Positions 1 through 7,111 are shown, counted from the stretch's first letter. The stretch: 22,241 nt of DNA from Terriglobia bacterium (GCA_020072905.1 JAIQGB010000142.1:1-22241), one strand, 5' to 3'. Notes: generated by a model not told the origin, from the sequence alone. Numbers and translations are program-made.

Positions 1-49
1 GTTCAAGGCAAAAGAGGAGCCCGCGCAGCGACAAAATGTCTAGGTCGCC

Positions 50-85
50 GACACCCGAAACCTGACACCTGACACCCGAAACCTG
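50..85. repeat. 15-bp direct repeat in low-complexity DNA
   Basis: The 15-mer GACACCCGAAACCTG occurs at 50-64 and again at 71-85, separated by the related ACACCT. It grades into a C-rich tract at about 91-146 made of short CCCC(A/T)A-type units. I see no gene in positions 1-205. Such simple intergenic tracts are seen in some Acidobacteriota genomes (recollection, not checked). Function unknown. Confidence 0.75.
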
Positions 86-205
86 CTGTCCAGCCCCTGA
101 TCCCAAGTCCCCAGTCCCAAACCCCTAAGCCCCAACCCCGAACCCCGGCACCTCACGTGCTTCGTCTTCTCAGAGTGTGAAAACTCGCCCAGTCGAGGTG
201 TGCCC

Positions 206-1510
206 ATGGAAACCCGCAAGCGTCATGCCCGCAAGGAAGACTATCGGATGCGCACCCATCTGATTCACGGCAACTTCGAGAGCAAGAAGTGGGATTACGA
301 CCACCACGTGATTCCGCCCATCTCGCACTCGACGGCCTTCCGGCTGGACTCCGTGCATCGCGGCGCGCAGGGCTTTGTGCAATTCGCCTCCGCCGACGAG
401 GCGCTGAGCGGACACATGCCCATCTACATCTACGACCGCCTGGACGAGCCAACGCGCTCCATGCTCGAGGAGACCCTCGCCTACGCCGAGGGCGGCGACG
501 TGTGCATCACCTTTGCGAGCGGCATGGCCGCGATCAGCGCGGCGCTGGGCGTGGCGCTGCGGCAGGGGCAGGAAGTGCTCGCCCACCAGATCGTCTACGG
601 CTGCACCTACAGCCTGATGACCAACTGGCTGCCGCGCTTCGGCATGCGGGTGCGCTTCGGCGATTTCCTCAAATCCGAGTCGCTGCTCGCCCAGGTGACG
701 CCTGCGACGCGCGTGCTCTATTTCGAGACGCCGGTGAATCCCACCATGGAGCTCATCGACCTCGCGGAAATCCGCCGCGTCGCCGACCAGATCAATGCCG
801 GCCGCGAGGAGAAGGAGCGCGTGCTGGTGATGGTGGACAACACCTTCGCCACGCCCTATTGCCAGCGGCCGCTCAAGCTGGGTGCGGACATCGTCGTCGA
901 GAGCTTGACCAAAGACATCGGGGGCTTCGGGACAGATATGGGCGGCGCGGTCATCGCTTCGTCGGCCTGGTATAACCACCTGATGCTCTTCCGCAAGGAT
1001 TTCGGCGGCGTGCTGACGCCGCGCAGCGCCTGGGGCATCCTCGTCTACGGACTGCCCACGCTCGCCACGCGCATGATCAACCAGCAGAAGACTGCACAGC
1101 GCGTGGCCAAGTTCCTCTCCGAACACCCCAAGGTGGATACCGTCGCTTACCCGGGCTCCGAGTGCTTTGCGCAGAAGCCTCTGGCCCACCGGCAGATGCA
1201 GAATCCCGACGGCAAGTTTGCGCCGGGCGGGATGCTCTACTTCGTGCTCAAGGGCGGGAACGGCTCGGTGTCGCGCGCCGAGAAGCTGGTGGATTACATC
1301 GCCGAGCACGCCTACACGATTACGCTGGCGGTGAGTTTGGGGCAGATTAAGACCCTCATCGAGCACCCGTTCTCGATGACGCACTCGGCGCTGCCCGACG
1401 AGCAGAAGCGCGCCTTCGGGATGCACCCGGAAGGCGTCCGGCTATCTATCGGGCTCGAGGATTGGCACGACATCATTCGCGATTTGGAGATCGCCCTGGA
1501 GCGCGTCTAG
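206..1510 (+). CDS. PLP-dependent transsulfuration enzyme (cystathionine gamma-synthase / O-acetylhomoserine sulfhydrylase family)
   Basis: Predicted cytosolic PLP enzyme of the Cys/Met metabolism family, which forms or cleaves C-S bonds on homoserine- or cysteine-derived substrates. About 434 residues, slightly longer than the usual 380-430. Visible landmarks are YDRLDEPT (the usual Y-x-R-x-x-N-P-T phosphate-binding segment, here with E for N), FASGMAAI, FETPVNPTMEL, the PLP aspartate in MVDNTFATP, and the probable Schiff-base lysine in ESLTKDIGG near residue 236. Most relatives have S-x-T-K-Y followed by G-H at the lysine, so the subfamily is atypical. An ATG at 206 follows GAGGTG closely; an ATG at 248 follows AAGGAAGA by 7 nt and would give a more family-like N-terminus (MRTHLIHG), so either start is possible. 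The downstream genes also concern sulfur, which supports a role in sulfur amino-acid synthesis. Exact reaction (synthase, sulfhydrylase or gamma-lyase) not resolvable. Confidence 0.88.
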   Translation: METRKRHARKEDYRMRTHLIHGNFESKKWDYDHHVIPPISHSTAFRLDSVHRGAQGFVQFASADEALSGHMPIYIYDRLDEPTRSMLEETLAYAEGGDVCITFASGMAAISAALGVALRQGQEVLAHQIVYGCTYSLMTNWLPRFGMRVRFGDFLKSESLLAQVTPATRVLYFETPVNPTMELIDLAEIRRVADQINAGREEKERVLVMVDNTFATPYCQRPLKLGADIVVESLTKDIGGFGTDMGGAVIASSAWYNHLMLFRKDFGGVLTPRSAWGILVYGLPTLATRMINQQKTAQRVAKFLSEHPKVDTVAYPGSECFAQKPLAHRQMQNPDGKFAPGGMLYFVLKGGNGSVSRAEKLVDYIAEHAYTITLAVSLGQIKTLIEHPFSMTHSALPDEQKRAFGMHPEGVRLSIGLEDWHDIIRDLEIALERV

Positions 1511-1620
1511 CCTCAATCTTGCCTCTCCATGGTGACGGCGCCTTGGCGTATTGGGCAAGAGGGGAATCCATGGTCGGCTGTCCGAACCCGACACAATGTC
1601 GTGGCTACACGGAAAAATTG

Positions 1621-1650
1621 TTGACACGGACACCGAGTCAGTAGTAGTGT
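1621..1650 (+). promoter_or_regulatory. candidate sigma70 promoter for the sulfur operon leader
   Basis: A perfect TTGACA at 1621-1626 is followed after 18 nt by TAGTGT (1645-1650). The -35 is consensus and the -10 is weak. Transcription would begin near 1657 and make a leader of about 260 nt before the exporter ATG at 1915. Confidence 0.35.
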
Positions 1651-1659
1651 TGCGGTTTC

Positions 1660-1795
1660 AGAAATGGTGAGCGGCTCTTACATGTCGATGAGGGCGAAGG
1701 AGGCGCGGCGGATGTGTTGTTGTCCATCCGCTAGCGGAGCTTTTCCCTTTGAGATAACCAGCTTGTAAGCCCTCACTTCATAAGGTCTCATTCGG
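1660..1795 (+). promoter_or_regulatory. candidate structured 5' leader (attenuator or riboswitch-like)
   Basis: Non-coding stretch between the transsulfuration gene and the exporter gene. Pairings visible by eye: TGAGGGC (1689-1695) with GCCCTCA (1769-1775), which would enclose the hairpin CGGATG (1709-1714) / CATCCG (1725-1730). The palindrome CCGCTAGCGG occurs twice, at 1728-1737 and 1801-1810, so the two copies can pair with each other. The second copy overlaps the 5' arm of the terminator at 1796-1804 and the first overlaps the 3' arm of the 1709-1730 hairpin, giving mutually exclusive structures. I do not recognise a known SAM riboswitch or T-box consensus. Pairings this short can arise by chance in GC-rich DNA. 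Confidence 0.35.
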
Positions 1796-1836
1796 AACGC
1801 CCGCTAGCGGAGAGAAGGCTGGCGGGCGTTTTGTTT
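1796..1836 (+). terminator. intrinsic terminator-like hairpin ahead of the exporter gene
   Basis: AACGCCCGC (1796-1804) pairs perfectly with GCGGGCGTT (1822-1830), a 9-bp stem with a 17-nt loop, followed by TTGTTT (1831-1836). It lies about 285 bp after the upstream gene and about 80 bp before the next start codon. It is therefore placed more like an attenuator of the downstream operon than a terminator of the upstream gene, although the latter cannot be excluded. Confidence 0.6.
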
Positions 1837-1914
1837 CTATCTGACTTTTCGCAGGGAGGAAGCTGCGGTTCGACCGTATTGGGCGCTGGCGGGACGGGCC
1901 AGGCAAACCAAGCA

Positions 1915-2688
1915 ATGTTAATTACCCTATTGGGCTTCATCACAGGAACTTTGATTGGACTGACCGGAACCGGCGGCGGGGTCATCCTCACGCCGCTGCT
2001 GCTGATCTTCACGCCCTATCCGGCGGTCGTGGTGATCGGCACGGATCTTGTCAACGGCGCGTTCACCAAGTTGCTGGGCGTCATCGAACACCGCCGGTTC
2101 GGACAGGTGCACTGGCGGCTGGCTGGACTTCTCATCGCCGGCAGCGTGCCCGGAACTTTGGCCGGGATTCTCTTTGTTGGCTTCCTGAAAGCGCACTTGG
2201 CCGCAGGCCAGCTTGACCACGTGCTAAAGACAGTCCTGGCCTTGACACTCTTCAGCGTTTCGTTGTTTCTGCCCTTCGTCCGCAATGGCCAGGTTCGCCT
2301 GGGCAAGGCTTCGCTGGAACTGCGGTCGAAGGCGGACATCGCGAAACTGGTCGTGGTTGGAGCGGTGGTCGGTTTCCTGGTGGCGCTGACTTCCATCGGC
2401 AGCGGAAGCCTGCTGATGGTTTTCCTGCTGTTGCTCATCCCGCTGCCGCTGGCTTCGCTCGTCGGGACGGACATCATGTTTGGCCTGGCGACGATGGCGG
2501 TGGCCGGCTCGCTGCACTTCTCGATGGGGCACTTTGACAGCGGGCTGTTCCTCCGCCTGGTGGCTGGAGCATTGCCGGGCGTGATGCTCGGCAGCCGTCT
2601 GACGCGGCTGATTCCGGAGCGTTATTTCAGTTGGGTGTTTACTGTTCTCTATTTCTCGCTGGGAACGCGGCTCCTGATGGCGGGTTGA
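1915..2688 (+). CDS. TauE/SafE-family sulfite/organosulfonate-type exporter
   Basis: About 257 residues, a polytopic inner-membrane protein with roughly eight hydrophobic segments. The family signature appears twice, as GLTGTGGGVILTPLLL near the N-terminus and TSIGSGSLLMVFLLL in the second half, the internal pseudo-repeat expected of TauE/SafE (DUF81) proteins. Members export or import small sulfur-containing anions such as sulfite, sulfoacetate or taurine-derived products, and the true substrate is rarely known. The reading frame is open upstream to a TTG at 1831, but that TTG is the U-tract of the terminator hairpin and the intervening residues are not membrane-like. I therefore choose the ATG at 1915, whose ribosome-binding site is weak (AGG about 11 nt upstream). 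It lies 50 bp upstream of the carbonic anhydrase gene on the same strand, consistent with one operon ending in cysH. Its position suggests sulfite or sulfate handling. Confidence 0.85.
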   Translation: MLITLLGFITGTLIGLTGTGGGVILTPLLLIFTPYPAVVVIGTDLVNGAFTKLLGVIEHRRFGQVHWRLAGLLIAGSVPGTLAGILFVGFLKAHLAAGQLDHVLKTVLALTLFSVSLFLPFVRNGQVRLGKASLELRSKADIAKLVVVGAVVGFLVALTSIGSGSLLMVFLLLLIPLPLASLVGTDIMFGLATMAVAGSLHFSMGHFDSGLFLRLVAGALPGVMLGSRLTRLIPERYFSWVFTVLYFSLGTRLLMAG

Positions 2689-2738
2689 GCAGGGGACGGG
2701 GGGCCCGAGAATTCAATCCATCTTTGGAGGTAAGATAC

Positions 2739-3239
2739 ATGAGCGCGATCGACGATGTCCTGGCAGCCAACCAAACGTACGCCCAGGGATTCAATTTGGG
2801 GCAATTGCCGATGCCGCCGGCTCGCAAGCTGGCCGTTATCGCCTGCATGGATGCCCGACTGACCGTTTCTCAGTTGTTGGGGCTCAAGACAGGTGAGGCC
2901 CACATTATCCGCAACGCTGGCGGAATCGTCACCGAGGACGCTTTGCGGTCGCTGATCATCTCTCACCACCTGCTGGGTACCAACGAGATCATGATCATCA
3001 ATCACACCGACTGCGGGATGCTCACTTTCAAAGACGACGAGCTACGGAAGAAACTCCAGACTCAAACGGGGACGGCGGCGGTGGCCCCGGTGCGTTTCCA
3101 CGCCTTCACGAATCTGGAAGCCAACGTGCGCGAGCAAATCCAGAAAGTAAGGTCGCATCCCTGGATCCCCAAGCACCTTCCCGTTCGAGGATTCATCTAC
3201 GACGTGAAGAGCGGCAAGCTCGCCGAAGTGTCCGCTTGA
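2739..3239 (+). CDS. beta-class carbonic anhydrase
   Basis: Cytosolic zinc enzyme interconverting CO2 and bicarbonate. 166 residues, typical of the short beta-CA group. Zinc ligands and the catalytic dyad are visible: C36, D38 and R40 in ACMDARL, then H89 and C92 in NHTDCGM. RNAGG and the C-terminal GFIYDVKSGKL are also typical. The ATG at 2739 follows TGGAGG by 8 nt, a good ribosome-binding site, so the longer open frame beginning at 2631 inside the exporter gene is not used. It sits between the exporter and cysH with short gaps (50 and 63 bp). Beta-CA genes are sometimes found in sulfur-assimilation operons; the physiological link (bicarbonate, pH or anion balance) is inference. Confidence 0.93.
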   Translation: MSAIDDVLAANQTYAQGFNLGQLPMPPARKLAVIACMDARLTVSQLLGLKTGEAHIIRNAGGIVTEDALRSLIISHHLLGTNEIMIINHTDCGMLTFKDDELRKKLQTQTGTAAVAPVRFHAFTNLEANVREQIQKVRSHPWIPKHLPVRGFIYDVKSGKLAEVSA

Positions 3240-3302
3240 GGCAGCATTCCGGCGGGCCTGAAAAACAACCCACGCCAGGGAGGACCGAAAGAGACCGAAC
3301 AT

Positions 3303-3950
3303 ATGCCAACCCTTACTTCAACCCTTCAAGCAATGGCCGAGGCTTACGCCACGCGCCATCCTCAGGACATCGTGGCCTTGGCGATTCAAGAGTTTTCCCC
3401 GCGCCTCGCCATCAGCTTTAGTGGCGCGGAAGATGTGGCATTGATCGACATGGCGTCGAAGATCGGCGGCAAGTTCCGCGTCTTCACGCTCGATACGGGC
3501 CGGCTGCACACGGAGACCTGTCAATTCATCGAGGAGGTCCGCGAGCACTACGGGATCAACATCGAGGCATTCTTTCCGCAGCCCGAAGCGGTGGAAAAGC
3601 TGGTGCGCGAGAAGGGTCTCTTCTCTTTCTATCGCGACGGTCACAAAGAGTGCTGCGGCATCCGCAAGGTCGAGCCGCTGCGCCGCGCGCTGGCCTCGCT
3701 CGACGCCTGGGTCACCGGGCAGCGTCGCGACCAGATGGCGAATTGGACTTCGAAGCAGGTTTGGGCCTACATCCGCGAAAACAACGTTCCCTTCAACCCG
3801 CTGCACGAGCGCGGCTTTGTCTCCATCGGCTGCGAACCTTGCACGCGGGCCATCCTGCCCGGCCAGCACGAGCGCGAAGGCCGCTGGTGGTGGGAAGAGG
3901 AGACCCAGAAGGAATGCGGCCTGCACGCAGGGAACACGCACGCGCAGTAG
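3303..3950 (+). CDS. cysH: assimilatory APS/PAPS reductase, with an internal deletion
   Basis: Cytosolic enzyme that reduces adenylylsulfate (or phospho-adenylylsulfate) to sulfite using thioredoxin. The N-terminal PP-loop-like nucleotide site reads AISFSGAEDVALIDM, followed by FTLDTGRLHTET. The cysteine pairs C117-C118 (KECCGIRK) and C177/C180 (GCEPCTRA) mark the [4Fe-4S] APS-reductase type, and the redox cysteine C205 is present in KECGLH. Length is 215 residues against roughly 235-260 usually. The missing part is internal: VTGQRRDQ joins directly to MANWTSKQVW, whereas homologues carry about 25-30 residues there (a S-x-T-R-A segment and a beta-hairpin ending in K-x-N-P-L-A-x-W). The reading frame is kept. 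The ATG at 3303 has only a weak purine-rich site (GAAAGAGA). Function may be impaired. Last gene of the sulfur operon; a hairpin-rich region follows. Confidence 0.9.
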   Translation: MPTLTSTLQAMAEAYATRHPQDIVALAIQEFSPRLAISFSGAEDVALIDMASKIGGKFRVFTLDTGRLHTETCQFIEEVREHYGINIEAFFPQPEAVEKLVREKGLFSFYRDGHKECCGIRKVEPLRRALASLDAWVTGQRRDQMANWTSKQVWAYIRENNVPFNPLHERGFVSIGCEPCTRAILPGQHEREGRWWWEEETQKECGLHAGNTHAQ

Positions 3951-3951
3951 C

Positions 3952-4011
3952 GCCGGGCTTCAGCCCCGCCCGGCATGGATCCTGTAGGGGCGGTTCGCGA
4001 ACCACCCCTAC
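3952..4011. repeat. REP-like double palindrome between convergent genes
   Basis: Two hairpins lie between the convergent cysH and isomerase genes. GCCGGGC (3952-3958) pairs with GCCCGGC (3968-3974). GTAGGGGCGGTTCG (3984-3997) and CGAACCACCCCTAC (3998-4011) form a near-perfect 28-bp palindrome with a single mismatch (C3991 opposite A4004). Sequences of this type recur as dispersed intergenic palindromes in several phyla (recollection). They could act as a bidirectional terminator here. Confidence 0.65.
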
Positions 4012-4026
4012 GCTCGCGTCTCCGAG

Positions 4027-4848
4027 TTATCCCCGAATTCCCAAACCCTGCATGAGTTTGTTGGTTTCGCGGTAAGCTTCGGTGACCCAATCCACGATCT
4101 TTGCGGGCTCCGGTGAGTACTCGAGCTCGATGCTGATCGTGCCGCTGAAACCTGTCTGCTTGAGCTCGGTGAGGTAGGATTTGAAATCCACTACGCCGCG
4201 GCCGGGCGGCAGGTCTCCATGCACCTTGCCGTCGCAATCGCTGATGTGCACGTGCGCGATGCGGCCCTTGAGGCGTTGGATCTCGTTTGCCGGAGTATGG
4301 GAGAGCGTCAGGTGGGAGATATCCAGGTTGGCGCGCACGGCCGGGTGGTTGACGGCATCGAGGAATTCGGCCATCTTCCCTGCCGTGTTGATAATGGAAA
4401 GGTGGAAGGGTTCGAGTTCGAGCGCGACCTCGAGGCCCAGCGGCGCGGCGTACTCGCCAAGCGCACGGACGTTTTCAACCGCCCACGTCCACTGCTCCTC
4501 AGGTTTGATGACTTCCTTCTGCCAGATATATTCGCCCACCACCAGCAGCAAATTGCGCGCTTCGAGTTCGTAGACGAAATCCAGGTAGGCTTTGCAGCGT
4601 TCGACGTGGAACTTCTGCACCGGCCCATTGAAGTCCGCGATGCCCAGCGCGCAGCAGGCCACTGAAACGATCGGCAGGCCGACATCTCTCGCTGTGTCCT
4701 TGATGCGCTTGCGCTCTTTGATGTCGATTTCGAGCGGGTCGGCGAAGATGTCGACGGTGTCGAAGCCGATCTCTTTGGTCATGCGGATACCTTCCGCCGT
4801 GCCCACGTGGGTCCCGGCCCAGGCGGAGTTGATGAGTCCGAGCTTCAT
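4027..4848 (-). CDS. sugar phosphate isomerase/epimerase-type TIM-barrel protein
   Basis: 273 residues, a single xylose-isomerase-like (AP endonuclease family 2) TIM barrel with no signal peptide, so cytosolic. Predicted metal-binding or catalytic side chains fall at strand ends: E in ALELEPFH, D and H in NLDISHL, H in HVHISDCDGKVHGDL, and E in SIELEYSPEP. Members isomerise or epimerise ketoses or inositol derivatives; the substrate cannot be read from sequence. The ATG at 4848 is preceded by AAGGAGG 5-6 nt upstream, a near-perfect ribosome-binding site, so the longer frame starting at 4914 is rejected. It lies downstream of a Gfo/Idh/MocA dehydrogenase on the same strand, the common pairing in sugar or inositol oxidation loci. 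Two GACGCCCC palindromes occupy the 95-bp gap between them. Confidence 0.88.
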   Translation of the reverse strand: MKLGLINSAWAGTHVGTAEGIRMTKEIGFDTVDIFADPLEIDIKERKRIKDTARDVGLPIVSVACCALGIADFNGPVQKFHVERCKAYLDFVYELEARNLLLVVGEYIWQKEVIKPEEQWTWAVENVRALGEYAAPLGLEVALELEPFHLSIINTAGKMAEFLDAVNHPAVRANLDISHLTLSHTPANEIQRLKGRIAHVHISDCDGKVHGDLPPGRGVVDFKSYLTELKQTGFSGTISIELEYSPEPAKIVDWVTEAYRETNKLMQGLGIRG

Positions 4849-4864
4849 TGCTTCCTCCTTCGTC

Positions 4865-4943
4865 GAGACGTTCCGCTGGGGCGTCTCACCAAACGCCCCG
4901 AGGGTTCGTGTCAAATCTCTGAAGACGCCCCGGCGGGGCGTCT
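4865..4943. repeat. two GACGCCCC-type palindromes
   Basis: Copy 1: GAGACGTTCC (4865-4874) and GGGGCGTCTC (4878-4887), ten pairs including two G-U wobbles. Copy 2: AGACGCCCC (4923-4931) and GGGGCGTCT (4935-4943), a perfect 9-bp stem with a GGC loop. The second ends exactly where the oxidoreductase stop codon begins (4944-4946). They are two versions of one REP-like unit and sit in the gap between two same-strand genes. Confidence 0.7.
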
Positions 4944-5892
4944 CTACGATTTCAAGATCTCTTCAATCTCCACCGGCCGGTGCTCGGCAATCGACTTGTA
5001 GCAGGCATCGAGGAGCGCCATGGTCTTCAGGTTGTCGCGGCCGGAGACGGCCGGCTCAGCGCCTGTGGCCAGCGCGTCGAGCAGCATCCCCATGGTTCCT
5101 TCGAAGGCGTCGGGGAACCAGCGCACCGCCCTCGCGCGCCGGGCCGGCCCACACGTCGTCCCAGGCCGCGGCACGGAAGCCATTGGCGTATTCCAGAATG
5201 TAAAGCACGATGCCGTCCTGGTGCTCGAACTTCGTGCGCGGATCGCTGCGCGCGCTGACGTAAACGCTCTTCGGATCGCCGAAGAGAAAACGGAACGAAT
5301 CCAAATGATGAATGCTCATGTTGAGCAGCGTCACCTTGCCGAGGTCTTTCACCCAGGTCTGCCAGTGCGGAATCGCCCGCATTTCAATCGTGGCCAGGAC
5401 CGGCTCACCCAAGTAGCCGCGCTCGAGCACCGTCTTGAGCGCGCGGATCGACTGGTCGTAGCGCATGTTCTGGTTGACGCCCAGCGTGATGCCCGCTTCC
5501 CTCGACAGCCGGACGATTTCCTTCGCCTCCTGGTAATTCGTCCCCAGAGGTTTCTGCGCCAGGATGCCTTTGATGTGGCCGGCGTGCTTCACCGCCTCGC
5601 GCACGATGGGCAGCTCGAAGTTGGGCGGCACGGCGATGTCGAGCACTTCGATGGAAGGGTCGGCGATCAACTCTTCATTGGTGTTGTAGACGGTTGGGAC
5701 GCCGCGCAACCGGGCCACTTCGCGCGCCTGCTCCGGCGGCTGTGAAGTGATGGCCACCACGTGGTAGCCGGCGTTGCGGTAGGCCACCAAGTGGCAGTCG
5801 CGCATGATGAATCCCGCGCCGATTGCCCCGATGCGGTAGTCCTTCTTTTTCGGCGGCGGAGCATGATGGTGGAGGTCGAGATCAACGGTCAT
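4944..5892 (-). pseudogene. Gfo/Idh/MocA-family NAD(P)-dependent oxidoreductase, frameshifted with an internal deletion
   Basis: The N-terminal part shows the Rossmann NAD(P) motif GAIGAGFIMRDCHL, the dinucleotide-fold end with LAQKPLGTN (lysine of the E/Q-K-P motif), and the catalytic-domain segment LLNMSIHHLDSFRFLFG. It stays open to about 5056, but sense ends near 5135 at DDVWAGPAREGG. The family's C-terminal end continues in another frame as RWFPDAFEGTMGMLLDAL and SGRDNLKTMALLDACYKS down to the stop at 4944. The joined protein would be about 316 residues against 340-390 usually, and the stretch normally found between the two parts (a beta-sheet segment of some 40-60 residues) is absent. 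A deletion that also shifts the frame explains both. The ATG at 5892 follows GGGAGGTGA by 5 nt. As written the protein cannot be complete; assembly or sequencing error is an alternative to decay. Divergent from the Tat-exported barrel gene. Confidence 0.82.
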
Positions 5893-5965
5893 GCTGTCAC
5901 CTCCCAAGCGAGCCGAGGCTCTCGCGAAGCCTGTTCACGCGCGGAACTCCGTGATGGGCGTCGAG

Positions 5966-5971
5966 ACTATA
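5966..5971 (-). promoter_or_regulatory. possible -10 element for the oxidoreductase gene
   Basis: On the minus strand TATAGT lies about 74 bp before the ATG at 5892. I find no good -35 at the right distance, so this is a weak call based on the hexamer and its position in a divergent intergenic region (5893-6119). Confidence 0.25.
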
Positions 5972-6057
5972 CCGCTTGTGCGCTCGAAGCGAAAGCGTGA
6001 CTGAGCTGGCTGGTCCGTTTCGGCCCTCGGTGGTTTTGCCTCGCACCTCCGTAAGGC

Positions 6058-6086
6058 TTGACCTGACTCCTGGCGGAGAGTAGATT
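6058..6086 (+). promoter_or_regulatory. candidate sigma70 promoter for the Tat-exported barrel gene
   Basis: TTGACC (6058-6063), a 17-nt spacer, then TAGATT (6081-6086), about 34 bp before the ATG at 6120. The spacer and -10 overlap the short inverted repeat GGCGGA (6072-6077) / TCCGCC (6086-6091). Confidence 0.45.
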
Positions 6087-6119
6087 CCGCCTGCAAGAGT
6101 CGAGACATCAAGGCGGTGC

Positions 6120-7064
6120 ATGATGCAATCAATTTACACCCGGCGGGAATGGTTGAAGAAAGCGACGACGCTCGCCGCGGGCGCGACGCTGACGCAAGGC
6201 TCGCCTCTCGGCGCCTTCAGCGCTTCGCCTTCCGGCTATCATCCCGTCCTCTCCGTCCAAGCGTACATCTGGATCCAGCACCTCGAGCAAGAGAAGAAGA
6301 CTTTCGCTGAAGGCGTCGAGGACATGCTCGCGACGTTCCACCGCGCGGGATATCGCAACGTGGACCTGACCGATGGCTTCCTGGGGCCGGATCTGCGGGA
6401 GAAGACTCTCGGGCTTCTCTCCAAATACTTGCTCGCGATGCCCACGTTTTATGCCAGCAGCACGCTCCATGAGCCGGAGGCCGCGGAGAAATCCATCCGC
6501 GCAATCCTCGATCTCGCGCGTGCCACCAAGCCCGCCGGAGTCCGCGGCATCGTCACCAATCCCAGCCCCAAGCCGAACCAGGCCCGCAAGTCGGACCTCG
6601 AGCTCGCGCTTCAGGCGCAGAACCTCAACCGCTTGGGCGCCGAACTCCAGGTGCTCGGCGTCCGTCTGATGGTCCACCACCATACCCCGGAACTGCTCGA
6701 CAAGGGACGCGAGTGGCGGCATCAGCTCCAGCACACCGACCCGAAGTTCGTGGGTTGCTGCGTGGACGTCCACTGGGCGTATCGAGGAGGGGAGGAGCCG
6801 CTGGCTTTCCTTCGCGAAGCCGGCAATCGTCTCGAGTGCCTGCACCTTCGGAATTCCACGGACGGTGTGTGGATGGAAGACTTGGCCGACGGCGACGTGG
6901 ATTACCGCGAGATTGCCGACTACCTGAAGCAGATTGGGTACAGCGGATATCTGGTGGTGGAGCTGGCTTACGAGAAGGGCACCAAGATCAAAAGATCGCT
7001 CGAAGAAGATCTGCGGCTAAGCCGGCTGTATGCGGAGAAGGTCTTCGCCCTCACGTCAGGCTGA
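6120..7064 (+). CDS. Tat-exported sugar isomerase/epimerase-like TIM-barrel protein
   Basis: 314 residues. The N-terminus carries a twin-arginine signal, TRREWLKKATTLAAGATL, matching the (S/T)-R-R-x-F-L-K pattern with W for F, so the folded protein is probably exported or exported and then bound at the membrane. The mature part is an AP-endonuclease-2/xylose-isomerase-like barrel: MVHHHTPELL, CCVDVHWAYRGG, CLHLRNSTDG and YLVVELAYEKG hold the likely metal ligands. Related Tat-exported barrels are abundant in Acidobacteriota and Planctomycetota, usually without known substrate. Adjacent ATGs at 6120 and 6123 are both possible; AAGGCGG lies just upstream. It is transcribed away from the oxidoreductase/isomerase pair, and a role in the same carbohydrate pathway but outside the cytoplasm is inference. 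Confidence 0.85.
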   Translation: MMQSIYTRREWLKKATTLAAGATLTQGSPLGAFSASPSGYHPVLSVQAYIWIQHLEQEKKTFAEGVEDMLATFHRAGYRNVDLTDGFLGPDLREKTLGLLSKYLLAMPTFYASSTLHEPEAAEKSIRAILDLARATKPAGVRGIVTNPSPKPNQARKSDLELALQAQNLNRLGAELQVLGVRLMVHHHTPELLDKGREWRHQLQHTDPKFVGCCVDVHWAYRGGEEPLAFLREAGNRLECLHLRNSTDGVWMEDLADGDVDYREIADYLKQIGYSGYLVVELAYEKGTKIKRSLEEDLRLSRLYAEKVFALTSG

Positions 7065-7111
7065 GTGGGGTGGAGTTCGGGCGGCAGGGTCACGCGCACC
7101 GATCCCGTGCT

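Noticed and set aside
50..146. CRISPR-like repeats in the first 150 bases
   Set aside because: Only two 15-bp copies with a 6-bp gap, grading into C-rich simple sequence; no regular spacers.
170..1426. Long open frame of 418 codons on the minus strand
   Set aside because: It is the antisense of the transsulfuration enzyme; its His/Arg/Gly-rich composition is typical of a GC-rich shadow frame and it has no family features.
1518..1560. Terminator for the transsulfuration gene from TCTTGCC / GGCAAGA
   Set aside because: The 7-bp arms are 30 nt apart and no T-tract follows; too weak to list.
1660..1795. Known SAM riboswitch or T-box in the leader
   Set aside because: None of the consensus cores I know for SAM-I, SAM-II or the T-box could be found, so only a generic attenuator is proposed.
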